DNA of 64,000 nt from Mycetocola manganoxydans (lineage in GTDB: Bacteria > Actinomycetota > Actinomycetes > Actinomycetales > Microbacteriaceae). This document shows, piece by piece, positions 17,943 to 25,738 of this stretch. The notes under the pieces were generated by a model that did no database searches, had not been told where the DNA came from, and saw nothing but the letters and a program-made list of their open reading frames with translations. Numbering within the stretch: the first letter of the stretch is position 1; each line of letters begins with the position of its first letter. The translations under genes were made by a program, and so were the position numbers. The DNA is taken from contig NZ_RCUV01000001.1 of assembly GCF_003667545.1 (NCBI RefSeq), positions 1-64,000 of the forward strand. Direction: 5' to 3'.

Positions 17943-18884
17943 TCAGGAACGGCGTCGCTCCCTGCGCAGGAGGGAGCGCAGAGTCTCGGCGTTTGCGTAG
18001 CCGACCCGTAGCGCGATCTCGGCGGAGGTGAGGTCCGTGGTTGCTGAGAGGTGTCGAGCTCGTTCGGTGCGAAGCCGTTGGACGAAGCCGAGCGGAGTGA
18101 GGTTGAGCGCCGCACGGACTCGTCGTTCGAGGGTGCGCCGGCTGGTGCCGAGCGACTGCGCGACGAAGGCGACGTTGAACGGTTCGTCCAGGCGGGCGCG
18201 CACGAAGCGTTCGAACTCGACGACGATCGGGTCCTCGTGCCGGAGATGTTCGTAGGCGACGAAAGCCGCCTGCGACGGGCGCTCGTCGATGATGAGGAGC
18301 TTGGCGACATGTTGGGCCAGGTCGGGGCTGATCGATCGCACGAGTGAGAGCGCGAGGTCGATGTGGGCGAAGGCGGCGCCGGCGGTGACGAGGTTCCCGT
18401 CGACCACGACCATGGTGTCGAGATCGAGGGCGACGGTCGGATAGCGCTTCCGGAACTCCGGCCCCAGGAACCAGCTGGTCGTCGCCCGCCGATGATGCAT
18501 CCGTCCTGTCTCGGCGACGGCGAACACGCCGGTGCACGCCGCGGCGATCCGGGTGGTCGCGTCGTCGAGGCGCCCGAGTGAGGCGATGACCGAACGAGCA
18601 TCTCGACTCTGGAGGGCGTCGTTGGTAGCGGCGGCCGTGAGGGTTCCAAGCGCAGGGACGACGACCACGTCGAACTCTCCGGACTCCGGCAGCGGGTGGT
18701 CCACCGACAGGGTCATCGATGCCGTCGTGGTCACTCGCCGTTTCGGTCCGAGGATGGCGAGTTCGATCGGGTCGATCCGCGGGTCGACATCGCCGCGGGC
18801 TCCGTCGGCCACCCGCACGATGTCGATGATCGACGCGATAGCCGAACCGAAGCAGCCGTCGATCGCGATCAGTCCGATACGCAT
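17943..18884 (-). CDS. GlxA-like AraC-family regulator (passenger)
   Basis: A 313-residue regulator with an N-terminal DJ-1/PfpI-like (GATase1-like) domain, about residues 1-185 (MRIGLIAIDGCFGSAIASIID ... AAACTGVFAVAETG ... TAGAAFAHIDLALSLV), and a C-terminal AraC helix-turn-helix pair (FNVAFVAQSLGTSRRTLERRVRAALNLTPL ... SAEIALRVGYANAETLRSLLRRE). ATG 18884 matches the conserved start of the domain. It is divergent from a small monooxygenase-fold gene inside the transposon and may control it; this is inferred only from the layout. Members of this group often regulate catabolic or stress genes. Confidence 0.88.
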   Translation of the reverse strand: MRIGLIAIDGCFGSAIASIIDIVRVADGARGDVDPRIDPIELAILGPKRRVTTTASMTLSVDHPLPESGEFDVVVVPALGTLTAAATNDALQSRDARSVIASLGRLDDATTRIAAACTGVFAVAETGRMHHRRATTSWFLGPEFRKRYPTVALDLDTMVVVDGNLVTAGAAFAHIDLALSLVRSISPDLAQHVAKLLIIDERPSQAAFVAYEHLRHEDPIVVEFERFVRARLDEPFNVAFVAQSLGTSRRTLERRVRAALNLTPLGFVQRLRTERARHLSATTDLTSAEIALRVGYANAETLRSLLRRERRRS

Positions 18885-18991
18885 GACGTAAACAATAGCA
18901 ATACTGCCGTATACGCCACTACCCACCGGCCCTCGCTCGTCATACGCTGAACTCGTCCCACGAAGAACCCCGACGTCAAGGAGAGTCCCTC
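18885..18991. promoter_or_regulatory. Divergent promoter region inside transposon
   Basis: About 107 bp between the GlxA-like regulator and the monooxygenase-fold gene. It has an AT-richer patch (ATAGCAATACTGCCGTATAC) with the partial dyad ATAC-TGCC-GTAT, a possible regulator site. A good ribosome binding site (AAGGAGAG) precedes the rightward gene. Confidence 0.5.
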
Positions 18992-19303
18992 ATGTCCACA
19001 CCCGCATCACTTCCGTATGCCTTCGTCGCCAAGATCGTCGCGGCCGATGGACAGCACGACGCGGTCGCCGATCTGCTCGCCGGCGCTGTCGCACTCGCCA
19101 ACGAAGAAGTAGGAACGATTGTCTGGTTCGCGGTCAGGACCCACGCCGACACCTTCTGGATCTTCGATGCATTCCCCGACGAAGCCGCTCGCGACGCCCA
19201 CGCCAACGGCGCAATCGTCGCAGCCCTGATGGCCAACCAGCACCTCCTCGGCGCAGCACCCGAGATCCTGGCGGCCGACGTCCTCGCGTCCAAGCTCCCG
19301 TAG
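18992..19303 (+). CDS. Antibiotic biosynthesis monooxygenase-fold protein (passenger)
   Basis: A 103-residue protein of the dimeric alpha+beta barrel ABM type: FVAKIVAADGQHDAVADLLAGAVALANEEVGTIVWFAVRTHADTFWIFDAFPDEAARDAHANGAIVAALM. The family includes quinone/quinol monooxygenases such as YgiN and antibiotic-tailoring enzymes, which use no metal or flavin. AAGGAGAG stands nine bases before ATG 18992. It is carried with a divergent regulator inside the transposon, so it may confer a selectable trait such as tolerance to a quinone or aldehyde; no direct evidence exists. Confidence 0.85.
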   Translation: MSTPASLPYAFVAKIVAADGQHDAVADLLAGAVALANEEVGTIVWFAVRTHADTFWIFDAFPDEAARDAHANGAIVAALMANQHLLGAAPEILAADVLASKLP

Positions 19304-19338
19304 TCCGCCAACGCACGAGACGATCGCGCCCCGCCGAG

Positions 19339-19466
19339 TCGGTCCGCAGATAGACGTCGAGGTCTCCCGACGATGGAGGTTCCTACGCCATCCATCGGAA
19401 AGACCTCGACGTGCCCGACGCTACCCCGCCGCCCGGCTTCGGCCGCCCTGGCCTGACCGCCTTCGC
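19339..19466 (+). repeat. Left-end segment of ISL3 element, copy 2
   Basis: Second copy of the 128-bp segment at 17587-17714. Here it continues into the complete transposase gene. The sequence to its left is passenger DNA, and the true left terminal repeat is missing, which marks the right-hand border of the inserted passenger segment. Confidence 0.9.
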
Positions 19467-20736
19467 TCGACTCGACGGCCTCGGTCTGAGCGTGATCGGG
19501 CAACGACTTGAACCGGATCGTGCGGTCCTCGCGTGCCGCGTGGTGGAACCAGATCAGTGGTGCCGACGGTGCGGCAGCGAAGGCGCCGCTCGTGACACCG
19601 TGATCCGGCGGTTGGCCCACGAGCCGCTGGGCTGGCGACCGACCGTGCTGAAAGTTGTAGTGCGCCGCTACCGCTGTGCAGACTGCGGACACGTGTGGCG
19701 CCAAGACACCAGCGCCGCGGCGGAGCCACGCGCGAAGCTCTCGCGCACCGGGCTGCGGTGGGCGCTGGAAGGGATCGTGGTCGCACACCTCACCGTCGCC
19801 CGTGTCGCCGAGGGACTCGGGGTCGCGTGGGACACCGCCAACAACGCGGTCCTGGCCGAAGGCAAGCGGCTGCTGATCAACGACCCCACGCGGGTCGAGG
19901 GCGTGAAGGTGATTGGCGTCGATGAGCACGTCTGGCGCCACACCAGGCGTGGCGACAAGTACGTCACCGTGATCATCGACCTCACCCCGGTCCGCGATGG
20001 CGCCGGCCCAGCAAGGCTGCTGGACATGGTCGAGGGCCGGTCGAAGGCGGCGTTCAAGACCTGGCTCGCCGACCGCGACGACGCCTTCCGTGACGCGGTC
20101 GAGGTGGTCGCGATGGACGGCTTCACCGGGTTCAAGACCGCCGCTGCGGAGGAGATCCCGGACGCGGTCACGGTGATGGATCCCTTCCACGTCGTGCGCC
20201 TGGCCGGTGACGCCCTCGACAGGTGCCGGCGCCGGGTCCAACTCGCGATCCACGGGCACCGTGGGTTCAGGGACGATCCGCTCTACAAATCGCGGCGCAC
20301 GCTGCACACCGGCTCGGACCTGCTCACCGACAAGCAGAGCGACAGGCTACGCGCGCTGTTCGTTGATGACGCTCACGTCGAGGTCGAGGCGACCTGGGGT
20401 GTCTACCAGCGGATGATCGCCGCCTATCGCCACGAGGACCGGCAACGTGGCCGCGAGCTCATGGAGAAGCTGATCACCGACCTCAGCGCCGGCGTCCCCA
20501 AGGTGCTCACCGAGCTCACCACCCTGGGCCGGACCCTGAAGAAGCGAGCCGCCGACGTGCTCGCCTACTTCGAACGACCCGGCACCAGCAACGGGCCGAC
20601 CGAGGCACTCAACGGACGGCTCGAACACCTGCGCGGCTCCGCACTCGGGTTCCGCAACCTGACCAACTACATCGCCCGAAGCCTGCTCGAGACCGGCGGC
20701 TTCGGACCCCAACTCCTACACCCCCGATTGGGATGA
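19411..20736 (+). CDS. ISL3-family transposase
   Basis: A 441-residue DDE transposase, full length for the family. An N-terminal zinc-binding region has Cys51, Cys54, Cys89 and Cys92 (CRRC and CADC). The catalytic triad is probably Asp171 (GVDEHVWRH), Asp236 (VAMDGFTG) and Glu398 (GTSNGPTEALNG). The conserved VMDPFHVVRLAGDAL and RNLTNYIARSLLETGGFG are present. It starts at GTG 19411 after GGAAAG, and its stop codon lies inside the right terminal repeat. No frameshift or stop is seen, so the protein may be active. Confidence 0.96.
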   Translation: MPDATPPPGFGRPGLTAFARLDGLGLSVIGQRLEPDRAVLACRVVEPDQWCRRCGSEGAARDTVIRRLAHEPLGWRPTVLKVVVRRYRCADCGHVWRQDTSAAAEPRAKLSRTGLRWALEGIVVAHLTVARVAEGLGVAWDTANNAVLAEGKRLLINDPTRVEGVKVIGVDEHVWRHTRRGDKYVTVIIDLTPVRDGAGPARLLDMVEGRSKAAFKTWLADRDDAFRDAVEVVAMDGFTGFKTAAAEEIPDAVTVMDPFHVVRLAGDALDRCRRRVQLAIHGHRGFRDDPLYKSRRTLHTGSDLLTDKQSDRLRALFVDDAHVEVEATWGVYQRMIAAYRHEDRQRGRELMEKLITDLSAGVPKVLTELTTLGRTLKKRAADVLAYFERPGTSNGPTEALNGRLEHLRGSALGFRNLTNYIARSLLETGGFGPQLLHPRLG

Positions 20737-20739
20737 GCC

Positions 20740-20747
20740 ACTAACGC
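20740..20747. repeat. Target site duplication, right copy
   Basis: ACTAACGC immediately after the right terminal repeat, identical to the bases preceding the left end at 17541-17548. Confidence 0.92.
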
Positions 20748-21570
20748 TGTCTGCGCGCAGGAACGCGAGCACACCGCGTACCTCGTCGAGGGCGGTCTTG
20801 CTCGACGACTTGATGTTGCTGAGCGCCTCGCGTGCCCGCTCCGGTTGCGCATCCATCAGGTGGAGCCCGACCCCCGCCTGGACGTGAATCTGTGACAGCG
20901 AATGGGCGAGCACATCGTGCAGTTCGCGCGCGATTCGCATCCGTTCCGCCTGCTCGACACTCTGGCGGTGCTCGAACGCTTTCCGCCGGGCCGCGGCGAA
21001 CCGTTCACGACGCTCCCGAAATCGTTCAGCGAACGCGAGCAACAGTGCGATTCCCGCTGTCGTGACGGCGATGCGCACCGGGTGCCAGCCGACGCCCAGC
21101 AGGGAACCAAGCGTGAGCGCGGCCACCCACCCGACCGCGACCGACGCGTACACCCACATTCGCGCCCCGCGCAGGATGCCGGAGACGACCGCGAACGCGA
21201 ATGCGAGGTAGGGCGGACCTCCTTGTGGCGGCAGCAGCAGATCGGCGACCGCTGCTGCGGTGACGACGGATGCAACGGGGCCGGGAAACCGTCGCGCCGC
21301 CAGGAGTGCGAGCGGCCCGAGGGCGGCCAGCGCCAGAGCGATGGGGGCAACGGGAAAGCCAGGCGAGAATCGCCACAGCAGGAAGATCGTGGCAGGCACG
21401 GAAACGAAGAACGACACCACGACGGGGAGCCACAGCCTCGCCGTCGGCGGCAACCCCCGGAACGGCGGACGGGAACCCCACCTCGCGAACGGGTCTCCCT
21501 GTTCGGAGTCGACCGCGGCGGGGAGCATGCGCCCAGCGTAGCGACGGGAGGAGTCGGCGGCATCCTCCAC
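20740..21570 (-). pseudogene. Histidine kinase, 5' fragment (split by transposon)
   Basis: The N-terminal 277 codons of a NarL-type sensor kinase. It has six hydrophobic stretches (about 47-66, 76-92, 98-115, 120-136, 140-160, 166-181) and the HisKA_3 phosphoacceptor region RIARELHDVLAHSLSQI (His218). The frame runs into the transposon and stops at 20716 after a few foreign codons, so the product would lack the ATPase domain. GTG 21570 is preceded by AGGAGG. The 3' part is at 17142-17548. Together they formed a complete kinase for the adjacent response regulator. Confidence 0.93.
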
Positions 21571-21604
21571 GGGGTACCTCCTCCTACTCCCAGCGGAGTA
21601 CGGC

Positions 21605-22933
21605 TCAGCCGAAGAGGTTCACCGGTTTGACGATGTCGGCGAAAATGAGCAGCGCACTCATACCGCCGAGGACGATGACGACGAGGAACGTGAGAGGCAT
21701 GAGCTTCGCCGCATCCACGGGTCCGGGGTCGCGTCGTTGGAAGAGTTTGGCGAAGCCGCGCCGGATCGATTCCCACAGCGCGGCGGCAACGTGCCCGCCG
21801 TCGAGCGGGAGCAGCGGCACGAGGTTGAAAACGAACAGGGCGACGTTGAGCGAACCGAGGATTCCCACCATGGTCTGGACCTTGCTGGCGACGGGAACCT
21901 CTTCAAGGCTGACCACTTCACCGGCGATCCTGCCGACGCCGACGACACTGATCGGCCCGTTGGGGTCGCGCTCCCCCGGACCGAACGCGGCGTTTGCGAT
22001 ATCGACGAGGCGTTCGGGCAGGTTGACGATCATGTTGGCGACACGGCCGATGTTGTCTCCGACGGCGGGAAGCACCGCAGTAGCCGGCTCGGGCACGAGT
22101 TCGGTCTGGGAGATGATTCCCACGAAACCGACCTCCTCCGTGACAGGCGTACCCGAGGCATCCGTCACGATCTGGCCGTCCTCGTCTGCCTTCTGTCGCT
22201 CGGTGAGCAGTGGTGTGAGCGTGACCTGCTGCTCAGCCCCGTCGCGCAGGACGACGACGTCGAGGGCCTCGCCCGGAGAGGTGCGGACGACGCTCGTGAC
22301 GTCGGACCAGGCGTCGACCGGTGAGCCCTCGATGGTGAGGATGGTGTCACCGGGCTTGAGGCCGGCGGCGGCGCCCGGGGCGAGTGGGTCGTCCGGGTCG
22401 CAGCTGGTCTTGGTGCTGCCGGCGGGGAGCACGCACTCGTTCACCGACGCGATCGTCGGGCTGGCCTGGGGGCTGCCGAATCCCATCAGCACGATGGCGA
22501 CGAGCACGACAGCGAGCAGCAGGTTCATCATGGGCCCGCCGAGCATGATGATGATGCGCTTGTAGACGGGAAGGCTGTAGAACGTCCGCTTTTCTTCGCC
22601 CTCGCCGACGGTCTCGGCGCTCGCTTCGCGGGCGTCCTGAACGAGGGTCTGGAAGAAGCCGGTGCTGGAGCTGCGGGTGGCTCCGTCCTTGCCTGGCGGG
22701 TACATCCCGATCATCGAAATGTAGCCGCCGAGCGGGATCGCCTTGACGCCGTATTCGGTGTCGCCCTTTTTTCTCGACCAAAGCGTCTTGCCGAACCCGA
22801 TCATGTACTGGGTGACTTTGACGCCGAACAGCTTGGCGGGGACGAGGTGGCCGATCTCGTGCAGCCCGATCGACACGGCGACGCCGACCAGAATGATCAG
22901 CACACCGAGGATGTAAAGCAAGACGGATTCCAC
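21605..22933 (-). CDS. rseP: Site-2 intramembrane protease RseP/Rip1
   Basis: A 442-residue M50 zinc metalloprotease of the inner membrane. HEIGH (25-29) in the first transmembrane helix and the LDGGH motif in NLVPLLPLDGGH near the C-terminus supply the zinc ligands. One PDZ domain spans about 190-270 (LKPGDTILTIEGSPVDAWSDV). In actinobacteria the homologue Rip1 cleaves anti-sigma factors and other membrane-bound regulators. In many relatives the order is dxr-rseP-ispG; here a MurE-like gene on the other strand separates rseP from dxr. Confidence 0.95.
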   Translation of the reverse strand: MESVLLYILGVLIILVGVAVSIGLHEIGHLVPAKLFGVKVTQYMIGFGKTLWSRKKGDTEYGVKAIPLGGYISMIGMYPPGKDGATRSSSTGFFQTLVQDAREASAETVGEGEEKRTFYSLPVYKRIIIMLGGPMMNLLLAVVLVAIVLMGFGSPQASPTIASVNECVLPAGSTKTSCDPDDPLAPGAAAGLKPGDTILTIEGSPVDAWSDVTSVVRTSPGEALDVVVLRDGAEQQVTLTPLLTERQKADEDGQIVTDASGTPVTEEVGFVGIISQTELVPEPATAVLPAVGDNIGRVANMIVNLPERLVDIANAAFGPGERDPNGPISVVGVGRIAGEVVSLEEVPVASKVQTMVGILGSLNVALFVFNLVPLLPLDGGHVAAALWESIRRGFAKLFQRRDPGPVDAAKLMPLTFLVVIVLGGMSALLIFADIVKPVNLFG

Positions 22934-23017
22934 TCCCAGAGAGTAGCGTCACGCGCTGGACGGATGCTGGTGGCGCGCTGGGAGAGGCGCCCCGATCGCG
23001 CTGTGAGAACATGGGCT

Positions 23018-24541
23018 GTGCGTCCGAACCAGCCCCAACCCACAAGCCTTGAAGACTTCGCCGCCAAGTTCCGTCTGGCGCTGCACGACGAGATTTCTCC
23101 GGTCACCCTGACCGGGATCACGATGGACTCGCGGTCGGTCGAACCGGGCGATCTCTACGTCGCTGTTCCAGGAGCGCGGTTCCACGGGGCGTCCTTTTCG
23201 GCGGATGCCGTCGCCCGCGGAGCGGTCGCAATCCTGACGGATGCTTCCGGCGTCGTCGATGCGACGGTATCCGGTGTCCCCGTGGTCGTCACTGTGGAGT
23301 CTCCCCGTGAACTGATCGGTGACATCGCGGCGTGGCTGTACCGGACCGACAGCGCAGCACCGCAGCTGTTCGGGATGACCGGGACCAATGGCAAGACATC
23401 GACCGCCCACTTCCTCGACTCGATCCTGCGCCAGCTCGGCATTCCGACGGGCCTCAGTTCGAGTGCCGAACGCCGGATCGGTGCCGAGGTGATGCCCAGC
23501 ACGATGACCACGCCGGAAGCACCAGAGTTGCACGCCCTCGTCGCGCGCATGCGGGAGGTCGGTGTGAAGGCTGCGGTCGTCGAAGTCAGCGCTCACGCCC
23601 TCACCCGGCATCGGGTCGACGGTCTCGTCTTCGACGTCGCCGGCTTCACCAACTTCGCCCAGGATCACCTCGACGACTACGCCAGCATGGAGGAGTACTT
23701 CGCCGCGAAGCTCGAACTCTTCACGCCCGCCCACGCCCGGAAGGCGGTCGTCTCGCTCGACACTCCGGCAGGAGCCAACGTGGTCGCGCTCGCTGGCATC
23801 CCGACGACGACGATCACATCGCTGCCGGAGATGTCTGCCGACTGGACCGTTGTGGTCGACGAAGAGCAGCCCTCCTACACGTCGTTCAGCCTGACCCACG
23901 CCGAATACGGGTCGCTCGCCACCCGCGTGCCGGTGATCGGCAGGCACATGGCCGCGAACGGCGGTCTTGCCATCGCGATGCTCGTCGAGGCCGGGTACTC
24001 GCTCACAGCCATCGACGCCGCCCTGCACCGTGACGGCGGGATCACGGCGTCGCTCCCCGGTCGAGCCGTGCATGTGCCCGTGCCGAACGGCCCTGCCGTC
24101 TACGTCGACTCCGGGCACACCGCAGAGGCGTTCGCCAAGACACTCGGGGCGGTTCGCGGGCTCACAGCCGGCCGGGTGATCATGGTCGCCGGCGCGAACG
24201 GAGATCGTGACCAGTCCAAGCGACCCGAGATGGGGCGGCAGGCAGCACTCGGCAGCGACGTGCTCATCATCACCGACCACCAGCCCCGCTCCGAAGACCC
24301 CGCGGTCATTCGCGAGGCGGTTCTCGCCGGGGCGCGCGCTGCCAAGCCGACCGGCGACATCCGCGAGGTTGCGTCACCGGCCGAAGCGATCCGTGTTGCC
24401 GTTCGCGAGGCAACCGCCGACGATGCGATCCTGTGGGCCGGGCTCGCCGAAAAGAACCATCGCGAGGTCGCCGGACAGAAGATCCCGTTCTCGGTGCTCG
24501 ACGAGACCCGGGGCGCGCTGGCGGAGGCCGGCTGGCTCTGA
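23018..24541 (+). CDS. MurE-like Mur ligase (paralogue outside dcw cluster)
   Basis: A 507-residue Mur-ligase-family protein of MurE type. The N-terminal substrate domain contains ITMDSRSVEPGDLYVAVPG, the ATP loop is GTNGKTS (122-128), the catalytic middle is FTNFAQDHLDDYASMEEYFAAKLELF, and the C-terminal domain carries TDHQPRSEDP at about residue 410. In meso-diaminopimelate-adding MurE the equivalent motif is DNPR; here it is DHQPR, so the amino acid added may differ. GTG 23018 is the only reasonable start. It lies alone between rseP and dxr, transcribed opposite to them, and not among cell-division genes, so it is probably a second MurE-type enzyme rather than the housekeeping one. Confidence 0.85.
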   Translation: MRPNQPQPTSLEDFAAKFRLALHDEISPVTLTGITMDSRSVEPGDLYVAVPGARFHGASFSADAVARGAVAILTDASGVVDATVSGVPVVVTVESPRELIGDIAAWLYRTDSAAPQLFGMTGTNGKTSTAHFLDSILRQLGIPTGLSSSAERRIGAEVMPSTMTTPEAPELHALVARMREVGVKAAVVEVSAHALTRHRVDGLVFDVAGFTNFAQDHLDDYASMEEYFAAKLELFTPAHARKAVVSLDTPAGANVVALAGIPTTTITSLPEMSADWTVVVDEEQPSYTSFSLTHAEYGSLATRVPVIGRHMAANGGLAIAMLVEAGYSLTAIDAALHRDGGITASLPGRAVHVPVPNGPAVYVDSGHTAEAFAKTLGAVRGLTAGRVIMVAGANGDRDQSKRPEMGRQAALGSDVLIITDHQPRSEDPAVIREAVLAGARAAKPTGDIREVASPAEAIRVAVREATADDAILWAGLAEKNHREVAGQKIPFSVLDETRGALAEAGWL

Positions 24542-24550
24542 CCAGCCTCG

Positions 24551-24615
24551 AATTCACCCGTTACGGACGGATTCACCCGGCGCGCCGCGTGAAACGGTCC
24601 GCAGCGGGTGAAAAC
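24551..24615. repeat. Double-hairpin extragenic repeat, copy A
   Basis: A 65-bp palindromic element. The outer arms start TTCACCCGTTACGGAC and end GTCCGCAGCGGGTGAA (two weak mismatches); an inner stem is centred on CGGCGCGCCG. It lies between the converging MurE-like and dxr genes. A copy of the same length with the same layout is at 39301-39365. The position would suit a bidirectional terminator or a repetitive extragenic palindrome. Confidence 0.85.
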
Positions 24616-24618
24616 GCG

Positions 24619-25704
24619 TCAGCGCAGGGCCGCGATTGCGCGGTCGGCCTCCGCGCGGGCCCAGAGTTCTGCTTCCGCCAGTGACTGGAGCGTGAGCTCT
24701 CCGTCGGGCTTGTGCGCGTCGACCACCCGAGCGATGGTGTCGACGATGTCGAGGAATCCGATGGCACCAGCGTGGAACGCCGCCACGAGCTGCTCGTTGG
24801 AAGCGTTGAACACGGCCGGGTAGGTGCCGCCGGCCCGACCGACGGTCTTAGCGAGTTCGACGGCCGGGAAGGCAACCTCGTCGAGCGGTTCGAACGTCCA
24901 GTTCTGGGCACGTGTCCAGTCGAGCGGCGCTCCGACCCCGGCGACCCGGGCGGGCCAGTCGAGTCCGAGCGAGATCGGCAGGCGCATGTCCGGAGGCGAT
25001 GCCTGCGCGATCGTCGACCCGTCGACGTATTCGACCATCGAGTGCACGATCGACTGCGGGTGAACCACGACGTCGATCCGCTCGTACGGCACGTCGAACA
25101 GCAGGTGCGCTTCGATCACCTCGAGGCCCTTGTTCACGAGCGTCGCGGAGTTCGTCGTGACGACGAGGCCCATGTCCCACGTGGGGTGGGCGAGCGCTTC
25201 AGCGGGAGTCACGCGCGTCAACGCCTGCCTGCTGCTGCCACGGAAGGGACCACCGGATGCCGTCAGCACGAGGCGGCGGACCTCCTGCTTCGTTCCCGAC
25301 CGGAGCGCCTGCGCGATGGCGGAGTGTTCGGAGTCGACGGGCACGATCTGGCCGGGCTTCGCAAGCCTCGACACCAGGTCGCCGCCGACGATGAGGGACT
25401 CCTTGTTGGCGAGCGCGAGGGTGCGTCCGGTCTCGAGTGCTGCGAGTGTCGGACCGAGCCCGACCGATCCGGTGATGCCGTTGAGCACGACGTCGGCATC
25501 GACGGAGCGGACGAGACGTTCGGCGTCTGCGGCACCGAGTGCGGTGTCGTCGACGTGGAACTCGTCAGCCTGTGCCTCGAGCTGCTCCCGGTTGCTGTTC
25601 GCCGAAAGCCCGACCACCTCGAATCGGGTGGGGTTCGCCCGGATGACATCCAGGGCCTGGGTTCCGATCGAGCCGGTTGATCCGAGTATCAGTACGCGTC
25701 GCAC
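24619..25704 (-). CDS. dxr: 1-deoxy-D-xylulose-5-phosphate reductoisomerase
   Basis: A 361-residue Dxr/IspC. It converts DXP to MEP, the committed step of the MEP isoprenoid pathway, with NADPH and a divalent metal. The nucleotide-binding motif GSTGSIG is at 8-14; metal and substrate residues are in [21 protein letters not shown] and [14 protein letters not shown]. All expected domains are present. ispG of the same pathway is about 17 kb away in this window. Confidence 0.96.
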   Translation of the reverse strand: MRRVLILGSTGSIGTQALDVIRANPTRFEVVGLSANSNREQLEAQADEFHVDDTALGAADAERLVRSVDADVVLNGITGSVGLGPTLAALETGRTLALANKESLIVGGDLVSRLAKPGQIVPVDSEHSAIAQALRSGTKQEVRRLVLTASGGPFRGSSRQALTRVTPAEALAHPTWDMGLVVTTNSATLVNKGLEVIEAHLLFDVPYERIDVVVHPQSIVHSMVEYVDGSTIAQASPPDMRLPISLGLDWPARVAGVGAPLDWTRAQNWTFEPLDEVAFPAVELAKTVGRAGGTYPAVFNASNEQLVAAFHAGAIGFLDIVDTIARVVDAHKPDGELTLQSLAEAELWARAEADRAIAALR

Positions 25705-25738
25705 CGTGCCAGCTTAGCCAGCGGGCCGCCGGGGAGGT

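Larger units (their letters stand above)
17549..20739. mobile_element. ISL3-family transposon with passenger genes
   Basis: A 3191-bp element in a histidine kinase gene. The 25-bp ends match imperfectly: left (17549-17573) starts GGCTCTTCCCA and ends GGTGTAGG; right (20715-20739, read inward on the minus strand) starts GGCTCATCCCA and ends GGTGTAGG. It carries an ISL3 transposase at the right, plus a GlxA-like regulator and an antibiotic-biosynthesis-monooxygenase-fold gene. Internally there is a duplicated 128-bp left segment and a third end-like repeat (17715-17730), so it is larger and more complex than a plain ISL3 IS. The exact 8-bp duplication indicates insertion as one unit. Confidence 0.92.

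Noticed and set aside
17549-20739. Classical composite transposon with two complete IS copies
   Set aside because: Only one transposase is complete; the left unit is just 128 bp of leader and 18 codons, so the structure is a single element with internal duplication.
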